From Smallanthus sonchifolius (Eukaryota > Streptophyta > Magnoliopsida > Asterales > Asteraceae), in assembly GCA_023525975.1 (NCBI GenBank), contig CM042020.1, positions 111,461,207 to 111,525,206 of the forward strand: DNA of 64,000 nucleotides. Reading direction: 5' to 3'. Under the pieces are notes generated by a model. The model saw nothing but the letters and a program-made list of their open reading frames with translations. It was not told where the DNA came from and did not search any database. Shown in pieces: positions 11,335-23,497 of this stretch. Both the position numbers and the translations under genes were made by a program. How positions within the stretch are numbered: the stretch's first letter is position 1; each line of letters opens with the position of its first letter.

Positions 11335-11895
11335 TGATGTGTTGCAAAACACACCTTATTTTCCCTTGTATTTCGTAGCGTTTTCGTATAGTTTTAGAGT
11401 CATTTTGAGTCATGTATAGCTTGTACTTAGTTATGTTATGTTTTGTAGGTATTTCGGGAAGAATTGGAGCTTAAACGATCAAGACGTGTGAAAGAAACGA
11501 GCACGAGAACCCGGGATGAGAAACGGAAAAAGTTGGGAAAGGGTCAAACCTTAACAGAGGCATATCTCGGGCTAGAAAATTAGTTACGGGGCCCAAAATA
11601 TATCGATTTGGGGTAGCTCGACGAGAAGAGTTCAAAATTTCAGTAATCTCTCGCAGTACGCGAGAGGTTGGGCCCATTTCCCTTGCGGTACGCGGGAGAC
11701 CAGAATTCCTGCGCGACTATTTTGGCTCTGGATGTACGTGATGGATTTGTCCTCTGAGCCTCGCGGTACGCGGGAGACCCTAGATACGTGTTTTTTTAAC
11801 CTAATTTAAGGGTTTAATAGATGAGGACTCTCCCATTAGTTCCATTATCAATTTCCAGCCGTTTAAGGAGCATTCTAGGGAGATTTTGGGAATAA

Positions 11896-13733
11896 TGAAA
11901 GGCCCCAAACCCGGGAACCCTACTTGTTGGCTCAAATGCAAGCTAAGTAGTCATAGACATCAAACTAAACACAATTCATTGCAGCGGAAATCAAATAGTC
12001 AACAAAGGTCAAAGACCCGACCCTAACATAATTCAAATCAAGTACTAATATCAAAATGTCTCAACAAAACACTAATAAATAATGTCATCACAAACGCCAA
12101 CGGTAACCAAATGCCATCCAGAAGCCACCAGCTCACACCTTCTCTTTACCTGAAATACATGCTTAAAAGTAAGCTACGCTGAGTGAGTTGTATAGTGGTT
12201 CTTTAGGGAATATAAAATCCCAAAACGTTATAAAAAGGTTTCCATCTCAAAGGTTTATTCATAATAATTTCTCAACAGTTCAAACAAATATATTTTTATC
12301 GACAAACAAATGTACCATGTTGTCTGGTCCGAAGACACAAACAAACACGATCTCCCGCCTGACTTACGTCAGACACAATATCCCGTTTACTAACGTCAAC
12401 ACAATATCAAGCTTACACCCGATCTCCTGCCTGACTAATGCCAGACTCAATATCCTGTTGACTAACGTCAACATAACATCAAGCTTACGCTTGATCTCCC
12501 GCCATGACGTTTAAGTACGTGACACAAAATCATACACACATGCAAGCATAACGATTATTTAAAATATATATTCCTTTACCAAAAGCGTCGTCTATGCATG
12601 CAACTTACTAGAACACGTTTTACATGTATTCGTGCCCAAAACAATAAAATATTAAAAGTGGGCGATAGAAACTCTCATTCGCTCGACATACTTCGATTCT
12701 TAGAACTCACTAACTCCCCGTGCCCGCCTTTCGAATTTGCACCTAGAATACGCACAAAACACGAGTCAATATACGACCCGACATTGAGTCTCCACCTACA
12801 CGATTAACCCTATGTCGTGCACAACCATTTTCACGTGCATGTTACCATGCATGACACCCCATGCATTACGTACACCCCCGTCTATGTTCCCTTCGTCCCC
12901 ACATGATCCGAACACGTCGAACACCACCTTTGTTCCCGCTATGCACCACCGTGGTACCTTCCCCACGCGTCTCTGCCCCTTTTCGGTTTTGCGTCCTCAT
13001 TGCCGGGCACCCGTGAGCGCCGCCGTGGCCTTCCGGAACCACCACAGCCCGTCACCGTCGCCCTGGAGCCACCACAGCCCCTGTCGGCTTCATCCAACCC
13101 TAACCGGCCGTTACTCATGCTCGCAACGCACGTCGACCACCCCTCATGGGTTCGGCCGAACACCCTTAGACCCGCAAACATTCACAAAACGAAAATAGTA
13201 ACTACCGGGTTGTATTTACAAGTTTATACCTCTATTCCGGGTGACTCATGTGGATCGAATCACCAACGAAGCCCTCCTTCTTGATCTCGGTCCTTGCGTG
13301 AAAACCCTAACACCACAAACGCGTAAACAATGGTTCCACGAATGATTAAACGAAACGAAGGATGAAAGATTGAGACTTTTTACCTTAGAATCACCTTGGA
13401 ACAAGAAACCCTCTCCTCTCTCTCGTCTCTCCCGATCAGGGCAGCCGCAAATAAGCAAATGTGGCTCCCCCCCCTTTGCGCCGTGAACCTAAAGGGCACA
13501 CCACCCTTGGACCGGGCTTTGGCCCTTACGCGCATCTAGCCCTTCTTGAATTTTTAATAAACACCCTTCTAAGCTTTGTTATTTACTCGTTAATCCCCGT
13601 CTTTAATTACATAAGCGAAAACCCTTGTTTCTACGCCTTTGGTTAGACCCCGTCACTATTCCGTCCGCTATGTTATAACACATATACACATATACATTAA
13701 TCCGGTTAGTTCAATAAAAACTGGGATGTTACA
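11896..13733 (-). repeat. Element D LTR, copy next to pol
   Basis: 1838 bases from TGAAAGGCCCCAAACC to GGGATGTTACA (minus-strand start TGTAACATCCC), the same boundaries as 25199-27049. It contains stem-loops with TTAC/TAAC loops at 12359-12372, 12457-12472 and 12478-12495. Lying beside the chromodomain end of pol, it is D's 3' LTR in minus orientation. Frames of 60-130 codons here recur in the second LTR with little constraint and are not genes. Confidence 0.85.
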
Positions 13734-13751
13734 AGTCTTCCCCCCTAAAAG

Positions 13752-13771
13752 AGGTTTCGTCCTCGAAACCT
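13752..13771. other. Hairpin beside the polypurine tract (element D)
   Basis: Identical to the element A hairpin at 10512-10531. It overlaps the end of the pol frame. The following minus-strand TAGGGGGGAAGACT is the polypurine tract. Confidence 0.85.
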
Positions 13772-14122
13772 ATGTCATCTGGAAACAAATGCGGATAACG
13801 CTCGTGCATTTCCGCTTTTGGCTCCCAAGAAGCCTCGGATCCCTTACGATGCTTCCATTACACCTTAACTATCGGGATTACCTTTCTCCTCAATCTCTTT
13901 TCCTTTCTATCTAGTATAGCCATTGGTTCCTCTACGTAATTTATCTTATCGTCCACCACAATGTCATCTAATGGCACGTGTTCAGTAGCGTCTGCCAAAC
14001 ACTTCCGTAAATGAGACACATGAAAAGTTGGGTGTATCCCTACCAGTTCATCTTGCAATGTTGGACGGCCGGCGACACTTCCAACTCGCTCCTCAATCAT
14101 AAATGGTATGATATACCTTGGA
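13772..14122 (-). pseudogene. Element D integrase tail and chromodomain, broken
   Basis: The frame 14100-13858 contains HPTFHVSHLRKC, the conserved end of Gypsy integrases, then EPMAILDRKEKRLRRK leading into a chromodomain. The domain continues after one stop codon (13858-13860) in the same frame with WKHRKGSEASWEP, the usual chromodomain core; the stop stands where glutamine is expected. A chromodomain after integrase places D in the Gypsy chromoviruses, probably the Tekay/Del branch. A frameshift near 14123 separates this part from the integrase core. Not translatable as it stands. Confidence 0.85.
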
Positions 14123-15250
14123 CTAAGCTTTCCCCGTTTCTAGAAACGAATGATGCCCTTTCCAGGGCGACACCTTAAGCATCACATAATCCCCTGCATT
14201 AAACTCTATAGGCCGCCGTCTCTTATCAGCATAAGACTTCAGTCGATCCTGAGCGGCTTTCATTCTCAATTTTACCGTCTCAAACTTCTCAAAAGTTGCT
14301 TTCACAACTTCTAAACTTCCTAACTCTTTTTGTCCGATCTCTCCCCAGCACACCGGGGTCCTACACTTTCTCCCATAAAGCATCTCGTATGGCGGCATTC
14401 CAATAGTCGCATGATAACTATTGTTGTAAGAGAATTCCGCCAACGGTAGGTGACTATCCCATGCACCACCAAAATCTATCACACACGCACGAAGCATGTC
14501 CTCCAATGTTTGTATCGTCCGCTCAGACTATCCATCAGTCTGAGGATGATACGCTGTGCTAATATGTAATCTCATCCCCATAGCTTCATTGAATCTCTAC
14601 CAAAACTTTGACGTGAACCTCGTATCCCGATCAGATACGATAATAATCGGCACTCCGTGCCTGGCAACAATCTCATTCATAAACACTTCAGATAGCCTCT
14701 CAGAAGAGAAGGTCTCTCTAATCGGTAGAAAATGAGCGCTTTTCGTTAACCGATCTACTACTACCCAAATAGTATCGTGCCCCTTTACCGTCTTAGGCAA
14801 CTTCGTAATAAAATCCATTGTAATGTGCTCCCATTTCCACCTCGGAATCTCTAACGGTTGGATCTTGCCGTAAGGCTTCTGATGCTCTGCCTTAACCTGC
14901 AAGCATGTCAAACACTTACTCACGTACTGGATCACATCATGCTTCATTCCCGGCCACCAATAGTTACCCTTCATGTCCTGGTACATCTTTGTCGTACCCG
15001 GGTGTATCGAGTACCTTGACTTGTGTGCTTCGTCGAGCAACTGTTCTCTAAACCCACCAAACTTTGGTATCCAAATACGGTCATTCTTGACCCACACCCC
15101 TTGACTATTCTCGGTCAACAATTCACGCTGCCCGAATATTCTTTCTTCCTTTAACTTCTCCTCACGCAAGGCCTCCGCTTGCACATCCTTTAGTAAAGTC
15201 AGAAAATCTGGTGTTACTATTAGTTGACACACTTTAACCCTAACCGGGGC
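14123..15250 (-). pseudogene. Element D integrase, broken
   Basis: The zinc-binding region shows H-x6-H and later C-x2-C (SKCLTCLQ). The catalytic core has TMDFITKLP (first Asp) and VSDRDTRF (second Asp). After an in-frame TAG at 14594-14596, then HPQTDG and a second TAG where QSERT is expected, LEDMLRAC supplies the glutamate. GMPPYEMLYGRKCRTP is the usual post-core block. Both TAG codons sit at conserved glutamine positions (CAG to TAG), and a further TAA precedes the frame near 15250. These fit decay of a silenced copy by cytosine deamination. Confidence 0.9.
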
Positions 15251-15253
15251 GTG

Positions 15254-15729
15254 TTACTCCTTGCGACTCAACGCGTCCGCAACCACATTTGCTTCACCAG
15301 GGTGGTAAAGGATTTCACAATCATAGTTTTTAATTGGCTCTAACCACCTCCTTTGCCTCATATTTAATTTTTTCTGCTCGAAAAAGTACTTCAAGCTCTT
15401 GTGATCCGTGTAGATCGTGCACTTGATCCCATATAAATAATGCCTCCATAACTTAAGTGCAAACACCACTGCTATTAGCTCTAAATCATGGGTAGGGTAA
15501 TTCACCTCGTACGTCTTTAATTGTCTTGACGCATAAGCAATTACTTTACCTCGTTGCATCAACACGCAACCCAGACCCAAATAAGATGCATCCGAATACA
15601 CCACTAAATCGTCCGTCCCTTCTGGTAATGTTAGCACTGGTGCTTCAGTCAATCGTTTCTTTAGCTCTTGAAATGCACCCTCTTGATATGTTCCCCAAGT
15701 AAAATTCACTCCCTTTCGAGTCAATTTAG
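15254..15729 (-). pseudogene. Element D RNase H
   Basis: 156 codons. Catalytic acidic residues are visible in VYSDASYLGLG, HDLELIAVVFALK, YTDHKSLKYF and NVVADALSR. FTWGTYQEGAFQELK is the connection region after reverse transcriptase. It is open internally but cut off upstream by a 1-base shift near 15727 and downstream by a stop, so it cannot be made as part of a polyprotein. Confidence 0.92.
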
Positions 15730-16700
15730 TTAATGCGTTGCTAGCTTGGAGAAGTCCTTAATGAACTTCCTATAATAGCGTGCCAACCCCAAGAAACTAC
15801 GCACTTCCGTTGGAGTCTTCGGAGCATTCCACTTTACCACTGTTTCAATCTTCGTAGGATCCACCATTATCCCTTCTGGGTTAATAACATGTCCCAGAAA
15901 CTGTACCTCCCGTAGCCAAAACGCACACTTCGAGAATTTAGCGTAAAGCTTTTCTCGCCTCAACGTCTCCAACACTTCTCGCAGATGCTCTCCATGCTCC
16001 TCCTCGCTCTTAGAGTAGATTAGAATATCGTCAATAAACACGATCACTGATCTATCCAACATCGGTCTACCCACACGATTCATTAAGTACATGAATGATA
16101 CAGGAGCATTTGTTAACCCAAAGGACATAACTAAGAATTCATAGTGCCCATAACGTATCCGAAATGCAGTCTTCGGAATATCCTCTTCCCTAACCTTCAA
16201 CTGGTGATACCCCGACCTCAGATCTATACGTGAAAACCACTTCGCCCCTTGCAGTTGATCGAACAAGTCATGAATACGTGGTAGATGATACTTGTTCTTA
16301 ATCGTCAACTTATTAAGGTGGCGGTAGTCGATGCACATACTCATGCTACCATCCTTCTTCTTTACGAATAAGACCGGTGCACCCCATGTGAGATGCTTGG
16401 TCTTATGAACCCCTTATCCAACAAATCTTGAAGTTGCTCCATGAGCTCCTTCATCTCTGTCGGTGCTGAACGATACGGATCTTTAGCGACCGGTTGTGCT
16501 CCTTGCTGCAAGTCAATCTGGAATTCGATTTCTCTCTCTGGCGGTACTCCCATCAAGTCATCATGGAAGACATCAGGAAAGTCTTGCACCACCGGAACTT
16601 CTGACAAGTCTACGCTCTTTGCTTCAGTATTAGTGATATAGGCTCGGTATGCCCCGCATCCCCGCCTCAAGGACTTTTCTGCCTTCATCATCAAAATCAC
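15730..16700 (-). pseudogene. Element D reverse transcriptase, frameshifted
   Basis: Two frames meet near 16350, where one base is missing in the block normally reading PWGAPVLFVKKKDG. The upstream part has DVFHDDLMGVPPEREIEF and DKGFIRPS. The downstream part has CIDYRHLNKLT, FSRIDLRSGYHQL, the active-site block VFIDDILIYS (FIDD, a variant of YVDD), and VRSFLGLARYYRKFI. All conserved reverse-transcriptase blocks are present in order. Confidence 0.92.
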
Positions 16701-17449
16701 TCACGGTAGAGAGCTCTCTCTGTCTTCATACACTGCTACTACCGTACCTTCCAAGGATCTCAATTTTATCATCTTCTTTTGACAAACTATATCCGCATCG
16801 AATGCGGCCAACCAATCCATACCCAATACTACGTTAAAACCCCCCAAAGCAATTATAAATAATCTAGCGGGAAACGTATGACCCTCTAGATCGATATAAC
16901 AATCATCTAATGCTTCAATCACCCTGATGGGCGATCCCACCGCAGTCTCAACACTGAACGACTTCTCTAACATTCTAGAAGTTCTACGTAAACTCTTGCA
17001 GAAAGATGGGGCTACAAAACTCTTACTTGCCCCAGAATCAAACAAAACAGTAGCTGGTACATCATTAATAAGAAAACTACCTGAGACCATGTCCGGGTCA
17101 TTCTTCGCCTCAGCTGCAGTCATAGTGAAGGCTCTCGCCTTCGCCTTAGGCTTCTCATACTCTTTCTTCACTGGGACCGTTTCCTTGCTTGGTCCCGCAC
17201 CCTGACCTGTCTTACAATCCTTCGCCTTATGGCCAACGCCTCCACATTGATAACAGTTAGGATCACGTGGGCAGTCTCTAGAGAAATGTTCCGCTTTGCC
17301 ACAACGGTATCACAGAACTGAATCAGCCTTGCACTCGCCCGAGTGCAACCTTCCACATTTACGACATGGATCTGGACCGTCAGTCCTTGCCTTCTTGCCA
17401 AATGGAACCTTTTGGTCCCTAATAAATCTCTTGCTAGGCATGGTCCATT
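16701..17449 (-). pseudogene. Element D gag end and protease, truncated
   Basis: Nucleocapsid zinc knuckles come first: CRKCGRLHSGEC, then a knuckle whose first cysteine codon is now TGA (YRCGKAEHFSRDC), then CYQCGGVGHKAKDC. The protease follows with VLFDSGASKSFV (catalytic DSGA) and VVLGMDWL. A TGA at 16701-16703, fitting CGA to TGA, separates protease from reverse transcriptase. Upstream of the knuckles, gag is cut at about 17445-17452, where sequence switches abruptly to an element A LTR fragment; most of gag and D's 5' LTR are absent here. Confidence 0.88.
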
Positions 17450-17629
17450 TCATTAAAACATCGAAAACGATTGAAAACTTCAACATACGCAGCAGAAATA
17501 CATAACATGTCTAAACATAACTTGTCTTAAACAACAGAAACATAAACATGAACATAAACGGGATGTTAGATGCTGATCTACGGGTAACTCGTCTTTCCAA
17601 GCCATGCATCCATATCCATCCAAAGCCAC
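17450..17629 (-). repeat. Duplicated fragment of element A LTR
   Basis: About 180 bases matching 11155-11334 (and 5120-5270), joined on the left to D's gag and on the right to a second copy of the start of B. The junction has microhomology around CATTTCATTAAAAC. It is the left end of a duplicated block of the nest. Confidence 0.85.
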
Positions 17630-17782
17630 TTATGAGTTGCAAAACACACCTTGTTTTCCCTTGTATTTCGTAGCGTTTTCGTATAGTTTTAGAGTCATTT
17701 TGAGTCATGTATAGCTTGTACTTAGTTATGTTATGTTTTGTAGGTATTTTGGGAAGAATTGGAGCTTAAACGATCAAGACGT
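17630..17782. repeat. Element B, second copy, first part
   Basis: Matches 11335-11485 with scattered differences; the TGATGTG start has become TTATGAG. It is interrupted after GACGT (17778-17782) by element C and resumes at 24786. Confidence 0.85.
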
Positions 17783-19070
17783 TGATCGGTGTCGAAGGGA
17801 CCGGTCAAAGATAAAGAATTAGAGTGTCCTAATCACCTTAAACTAGTTAGGGTAAGAAGGGTGTCGAACCACGAAGAGTTTGTGGTCGGTGCTTAACTTC
17901 AATTAACAACGCGATTTATGAAATTGCAATGGGTCTTTCTGACCAAACACAAGCAATGATTTAAGTGAAACTTATCAAACTCAACAAACAAGTATTATCA
18001 AGTAACAATTATGATCAATAGTAATCAAGTACCAAACAAACGATTTAGATTGTAACAATAATTAAAAAGGAATCATGCCCGGGTTTCAAGTTCACAAGTA
18101 ATTAGGGATTATCACACCAACATATGAGTTCAAGCAATCAAATGGTTATCCAAATCAAATTGACCAAATCTAACCAAGAACATCAACATTCATACATCAT
18201 CGGTAAATAGTGTAAGACAATATTCACGAATGAAATCGAGACAAATGTATGCAATATAGAATTAGATTAATCAATAGATTCAACACAAATCAAAGTTCAT
18301 AGCAATTATCATCTAACGGGGTCAATGGTGCAAGAATTTATCGACTCCCGTGAGTTCATAACCATACTAAACACAAAGATTTAAGTATTTCAAACCAAAC
18401 GATTACAAGAATTGTTTCTCAAAGCTAGCACATGATAAAACCCTAAAAACTTACAAACAATCCACCCGGGAATGATTACCGGTGGATTAGCCGCTCATGG
18501 TTGTGGAATTCATCTTCAATCTTTCGAGTATCAATCTTCAATTGGATGTTAGAATCTTAATCCTTAGCCTCCAAGAACTCCCAAAATCGCCCAAGAACTG
18601 ATGTCAAAAAGATTATCTCGAATTTGGGGAAGAAAAACCTAATTAACCATTGAAAATCGGCTGTTTCGCCCAAAACCCGCGTCTGAAACGCACCCAGCGT
18701 AGGCTTACGCTGGGAGGGCGTAGGCCTACGCCGGTACACTGGAAGCCGCTGTGAAGAAAATACTTAGGCGTAGGCCTACGCCGATATGGCGTAGCCTTAC
18801 GCTGACCCTCTGATGCTTCTGTTTGCAATTTGCCTTCGGCGTAGGCTTACGCTGTAGCAGCGTAGCCTTACGCTGACCCTGCATTTTGCCCCGTTTTCTC
18901 CGAGTCTCTTCCGACTCTTGCATCTCTCGCCTAATATCTTCCAAAATCATACTTTAAGCTTCCAACACCTGCACATGCATGGCTACACAAAACCTTTGTA
19001 TTCCACATATCAAAATGCATAAATATAACACATTGCACCTCTTAATACATGAAACTTTGGTCACTCATCA
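17783..19070 (-). repeat. Element C 3' LTR
   Basis: 1288 bases, the same length as its partner. A palindrome cluster at 18696-18880 is built on GGCGTAGGCCTACGCC (18717-18732, 18767-18782) and AGCGTAGGCTTACGCT. Frames crossing this cluster are chance products. Confidence 0.93.
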
Positions 19071-20588
19071 TATCCCCACACTTACTCTTTTGCGTCCCGA
19101 AAAAGAATTATGCAATGGAATCATAATTGAAACCTGCTCTCATAATCTCATACAATTAAAACATAATCACGCATTTACTGTAACAATTGGTATTTCTATC
19201 CGACTAAACCCAACCACCGAACCTCGAGCACCCGATTATGTGATCTATTATTCTATCTATTACCAAGCCAATGGTCTATCTATGGGTCTCATACTCAGAA
19301 AGCTACGACTTAGCCTAATTCCATCTCAAGGTCATGTTTAGGCCCGGGTTAAACCATATAGATTTCCCACCATTATAAACACCAATTTATATGTTTTTGA
19401 AAATTATGGAATTATGGATCGATGGGTGCATGTTTTTAGCTTTTATTATTAGTTTATGAACGAACCTAACCCAGTGGTGTTTCAATCACGCTGGAACACG
19501 ATATATGACACGTAGGCTGCAGTTCTTAAGCAATGAAATTCATAAGCTTCGGAATAGGGGTGTATCCTTCAAGTCGCCATCCCGAAGGGAAACACATAAA
19601 CCTAACTCAGTCATCCAAACTTATTGATCACCTAAGTCCTGCCCATGGGTGTATCCTCCAAGTCACCATCCCGAAGGGAAACACGTAGGCGAAACTCAAG
19701 ATTTCAATTGATTTAATTAAGCTCATGCAAGATGGATTATGGAATGCGGGCGCCACCAACTTTCGGATTTATTTTCATAAAAATAAAGCGATGTGCCAAA
19801 TAATTTTAAAAACTTATAAATTTTTGTTTATAAAGGTACCTATCACCCTATGTTGACAGTTTCGACCTTACCGACACCCCTAAGATGAGAACCCACAAGA
19901 TATTCTGAATTAATTATTCATTTAAACCTAGATACATTATCAGGATGTTTAAGCTCTTAAGTCGGTTGGGCCTACCAAAACATTACAAATCAAACGCGTT
20001 TTCTATTTATTATTGTTTTTAATCACAAAAGCATAGTTTCCAATTATATCTATCATTTTCCATTTAGTTACAAAAATTCTGATCCAAGGACATTTTTGAA
20101 AATCAAAAAAATTTGTATGGTTTCCAAGATTTTCCACATCCCCACACTTGAACCTTACATTGTCCCAATGCAAATAGTTATGAAATGTAAAAGTGCGGTT
20201 AGTGGGTGCAAAAATAACCAATACCCAATAACTCTCAATGTCCAACTCAAAGATTCCCATAACCATAAGCACCAACCCAATCACAATCAACCAAGTTTCA
20301 AACATAAACACACCAAAACAAACAAAAACAAATTCGTTCAATCAAAGCAACATAAATATGAGAAAGAGTACGTGGACCTGATTAGAGGTGATCATAGCGT
20401 GCTTGAACCATCACCAAAAATGGACTCGTAAGTCTTCCATGAGTCTTCCCCACACTTGAGTGTTGCTATGGTGACGAAAACTAAAACACACAAAACAAAA
20501 CAAAGCAAAGACAAAATACAAGCAATCACAAGCCGGGTTGCCTCCCGGTTAGCGCTAAGTTTATTGTCCTTAGCCCGACATTACCTCC
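19071..20588 (-). other. Element C 3' non-coding zone and polypurine tract
   Basis: Next to the LTR the minus strand reads AAGTGTGGGGATA, an Athila-type polypurine tract; similar purine motifs recur near 20140 and 20450. Just after the protease, the minus strand carries CTTAGCGCTAACCGGGAGG followed by CAACCC, a motif I know from the region after integrase in Athila elements. Its position right behind protease indicates that the polymerase and integrase segment was removed. No other coding was recognised. Confidence 0.7.
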
Positions 20589-21539
20589 TTATGGAGGTTG
20601 AAACACAAAATTGCTTCCACTAGCTCCCTCACCACTTCGGTTCTTATCACTCCAACTCCAAGATTCATCTCTCGTAAATTTCACATCACACAAATCTACT
20701 TTCTCGTTCGGATGTTGGACATGGTCGGGTGGTTTCTTTTCATCTTTCAACCTCTCAGTTTTCTTCTCGGTTGCCTTCAGCTCGTCTTTCACATTAAACC
20801 TGTCAAACATGATACCTTTGTTTTTGGTGTCACCCTCATTTGCCTTGGCGCGAGGATGACCCATGTTAGTAGTGACTGCTTTTGAACACTTATTTTCAAC
20901 CGAATATGTAAATGAATTTGAAAAAATATTAATGTTCAACTTACGCTTCCCAAAGGTCATGTCAACAGTGCCGGTTCGGCAATTGATTTGTGCATTTGCG
21001 GTTGCCAAAAACGGTCTTCCCAAAATCACTCGTGGCTCCTCCTTAGCAAGTGGTGCATAATCAAACACTAAGAAATCTCCAGGATAGTAGAATTCTCCAA
21101 TCTTCACGGCCACTCCCACTAGTTTCCCCCGAGGACGTGTGCATGTAGCATTTGCTAACACCAACGTGGTGTTGTATTCTTCTAATGGACCAAAATTGTA
21201 TTGGTCATACACACTCCCTGGTAGAATGCTCACCCCCGCTCCATAATCTAGCAGTGCCAACTTAGTTTTGAATTCCCCAATTTGAATAGGCACTAAGGGT
21301 TCTCCACACTCGATTTCCTCCTCTTCTCCTTCTTCATTACCATGAGCCACATCAATTGCACTAACATGATGTTGTGGCTTCAATGTGTTGTCAGTCGGCA
21401 GTTTACCTTCATTTTGTTTTAGCAAAGATATTTCTTCGGCCATTTGCCCCACTTGTCTTTCCAGCGCCACAAAAGACTTGTCTCTCATTTCATTCTCCCT
21501 TTTTGACTCTTTCATCATCTCCAACAGTGCATCCAGTTT
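20589..21539 (-). pseudogene. Element C aspartic protease
   Basis: About 310 codons after gag. The retropepsin core reads ALLDYGAGVSILP, where Athila proteases usually have D-[LS]-GA, followed by RVILGRPFLATANAQIN, the conserved second half. A coiled-coil-like ERQVGQMAEEISLLKQ precedes it. It is separated from gag by a single in-frame TAA at 21540-21542 where glutamine would fit, so gag and protease were one frame. The domain is open, but upstream stops make the copy defective. Confidence 0.88.
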
Positions 21540-23344
21540 TTAGTTAACCGCGTCATCACCCCCCGATGATCCACCCTGTTGTTGATGATCTTGATTGTAA
21601 TTCCTTGGGAGGTAATTTGTGTTCCGGTTATTGTTATATGAACTCCTTTGGTAACCGCCCGAATTGTAATTCCATTGTTGACGAGGTTGGTATGACGAAG
21701 TACCTTGATTTGAACCTTGGAAATTTGGGTTCAATTGGTTTGATGCATCCCCGTATTTGAAGTTGGGATGATTCCTCGAGCTCGGGTGATAGGAGTTTGA
21801 GTTTGTATCATATGGTTTCCTATCACCAAAAACTTGGTTCACTTCTTCTTGTCTACCATCTTGCAATGGGCAACTTATGGCCTTGTGTCCCAAATCCCCA
21901 TAACTCTCACAAACCTCAAAACGGGTTTTCACTCCCGCTACTTCCTTTCTCTCTCCTCTTTTCAAATTGGCCAATTCTTTCTCCATAGAGGCTAACCTCT
22001 CCTTCGTCTCATAGTCCGGGGCAGATTTTGAAATTGGGTGTTTGGCTCTTCGGCTAGCCGATGCCTCGGATTTTGAACTTTGGCTCATTCTTTCTAAGAA
22101 ATCCCAATCATCTTCTTCGGGATTAGACAACAATGTCCCATTACTGGTGGACTTCAAGTACTTCCTCTCCTCTTGAGTCAAGCCATCAAAAAAACACTTT
22201 ACTAGTTCCCACAACTCAATTTGATGGTGGGGGCATTTCCTCAACAACTCCTTGAAACGGGTCAAAGCTTCATGTAAAGGTTCACCTGTTTGTTGTTGAA
22301 AAGTCCGAATCTCAATTCGGGAGTCATCTGTCTTCGCAACTGAGTAATATTCATCCAAGAAAACTTGTTGCATTTCATCCCATGTGTAGATGCTATTAGC
22401 CGGTAATGTGATGAACCATTGCTTTGCTCGATCTTTGAGGGAAAACTGAAAAAGTCAAAGTTTGACCTCATTTTGGTCAAAGTTTTCATCCCCAATTGTG
22501 CTACAGATGGCAGCAAACTCGGCTAAATGGGTGTATGGTTCTTCGGTGACCATACCATGAAAATGGGGAAGGACGTTGATGTAATTCGGTCTTGACTTAA
22601 ACCTCCTCATTCCAGGAATTGGTGGAACAATTGGAGAAGCATTCTCCGAAATAGCCGGTCGAAAACGACCATTAACTCCACCCATAGGGGCTACCGGTTG
22701 TCTTCGGTTTTCATTATTGTAGCCCCCAGTAGCTCTCCTCCCTTCCTGTCTAGGAGGATACCCAAATCTCTCTGGTCGAACTGTTCGACCCATTGGTTGT
22801 CTCCCTCTTCTTCCTCTTCAAATCCTTGCCCCTCATTGTACTCTCCATAGATGCTTCTTTCACCATCCTCATACTCGTAATCGCCAAACCCTTCACCATT
22901 CCCAACATCTTCATTATCATCATACCCAAAGTACTCACCATCGTCATCCTCCCAACCCTCGTTCTCATTGTTTCTGGGAGGGGTTTGATTTTGTTGTGGT
23001 CCCCTTCTTCCTTGGTACGTGGGATTGGTACGGATGTTAACGGGTCGGTTTTGTTGAACTGGACCCGACCCACGGGGTTGGTTGTTATTGATGGGTATAG
23101 GTGGGGTTTGGGTTAAGGTTCGGTGAGGTGGAGTTGGTGGGCGGTTAGGGATAGGGCCTCTGTTTGGAGTTGGGCCACGGTTTCTTATGCTAGATCCAGA
23201 ATGACTGCTTCAACCATCCATTGATGATGGTTCCGATGAAATAGGTTGTAAATTTTGTTGTTGGATTCGGTTTTGCCTTGCTATCCTCTCAATTTCTGGT
23301 TCAAACACAAGCGGTGAAGTTCTCCCGGATGAACGGGTACGCAT
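21540..23344 (-). pseudogene. Element C gag, broken
   Basis: A start codon at 23342-23344 opens a proline/glutamine-rich, then very acidic N-terminal region with an early TGA and a frame change near 22790. The Athila gag core follows with KSRPNYINVLPHFHGM, EEPYTHLAEFAAICST, DRAKQWFITLP (after an in-frame TGA at 22453-22455, CGA to TGA) and GEPLHEALTRFKELLRKCP, then a knuckle-like CESYGDLGHKAISCP with its second cysteine replaced, and an Asn/Gln/Gly-rich tail. It is the structural protein of the particle; this copy has at least three disruptions. Confidence 0.85.
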
Positions 23345-23474
23345 GCACTAATCTGTCACCTGCACACATAAACAAACACCACGCGTAACACAAAATTAGA
23401 AGAAGATTAACTAAACAAAACAAGTAACAAATAGTTACAAGAGTCGACTAAAATAAAACACCAAGCGCACACAC

Positions 23475-23492
23475 TCCCCGGCAACGGCGCCA
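23475..23492 (-). other. Primer-binding site, element C (Asp tRNA type)
   Basis: The minus strand reads TGGCGCCGTTGCCGGGGA, six bases from the LTR. It is near-complementary to the 3' end of aspartate tRNA, as in Athila elements. It fixes the orientation as minus. Confidence 0.88.
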
Positions 23493-23497
23493 AAATT

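Noticed and set aside
12188..13284. Several 60-130 codon frames in the D LTR, repeated at 25492-26569
   Set aside because: LTR sequence; the copies differ by frame-changing indels and show no protein-like conservation.
17168..17401. Frame rich in Arg/Val over the D nucleocapsid
   Set aside because: The true frame encodes the zinc knuckles; this one is an alternative reading.
20598..21060. Plus-strand frames opposite the element C protease
   Set aside because: Antisense shadows of the protease frame.
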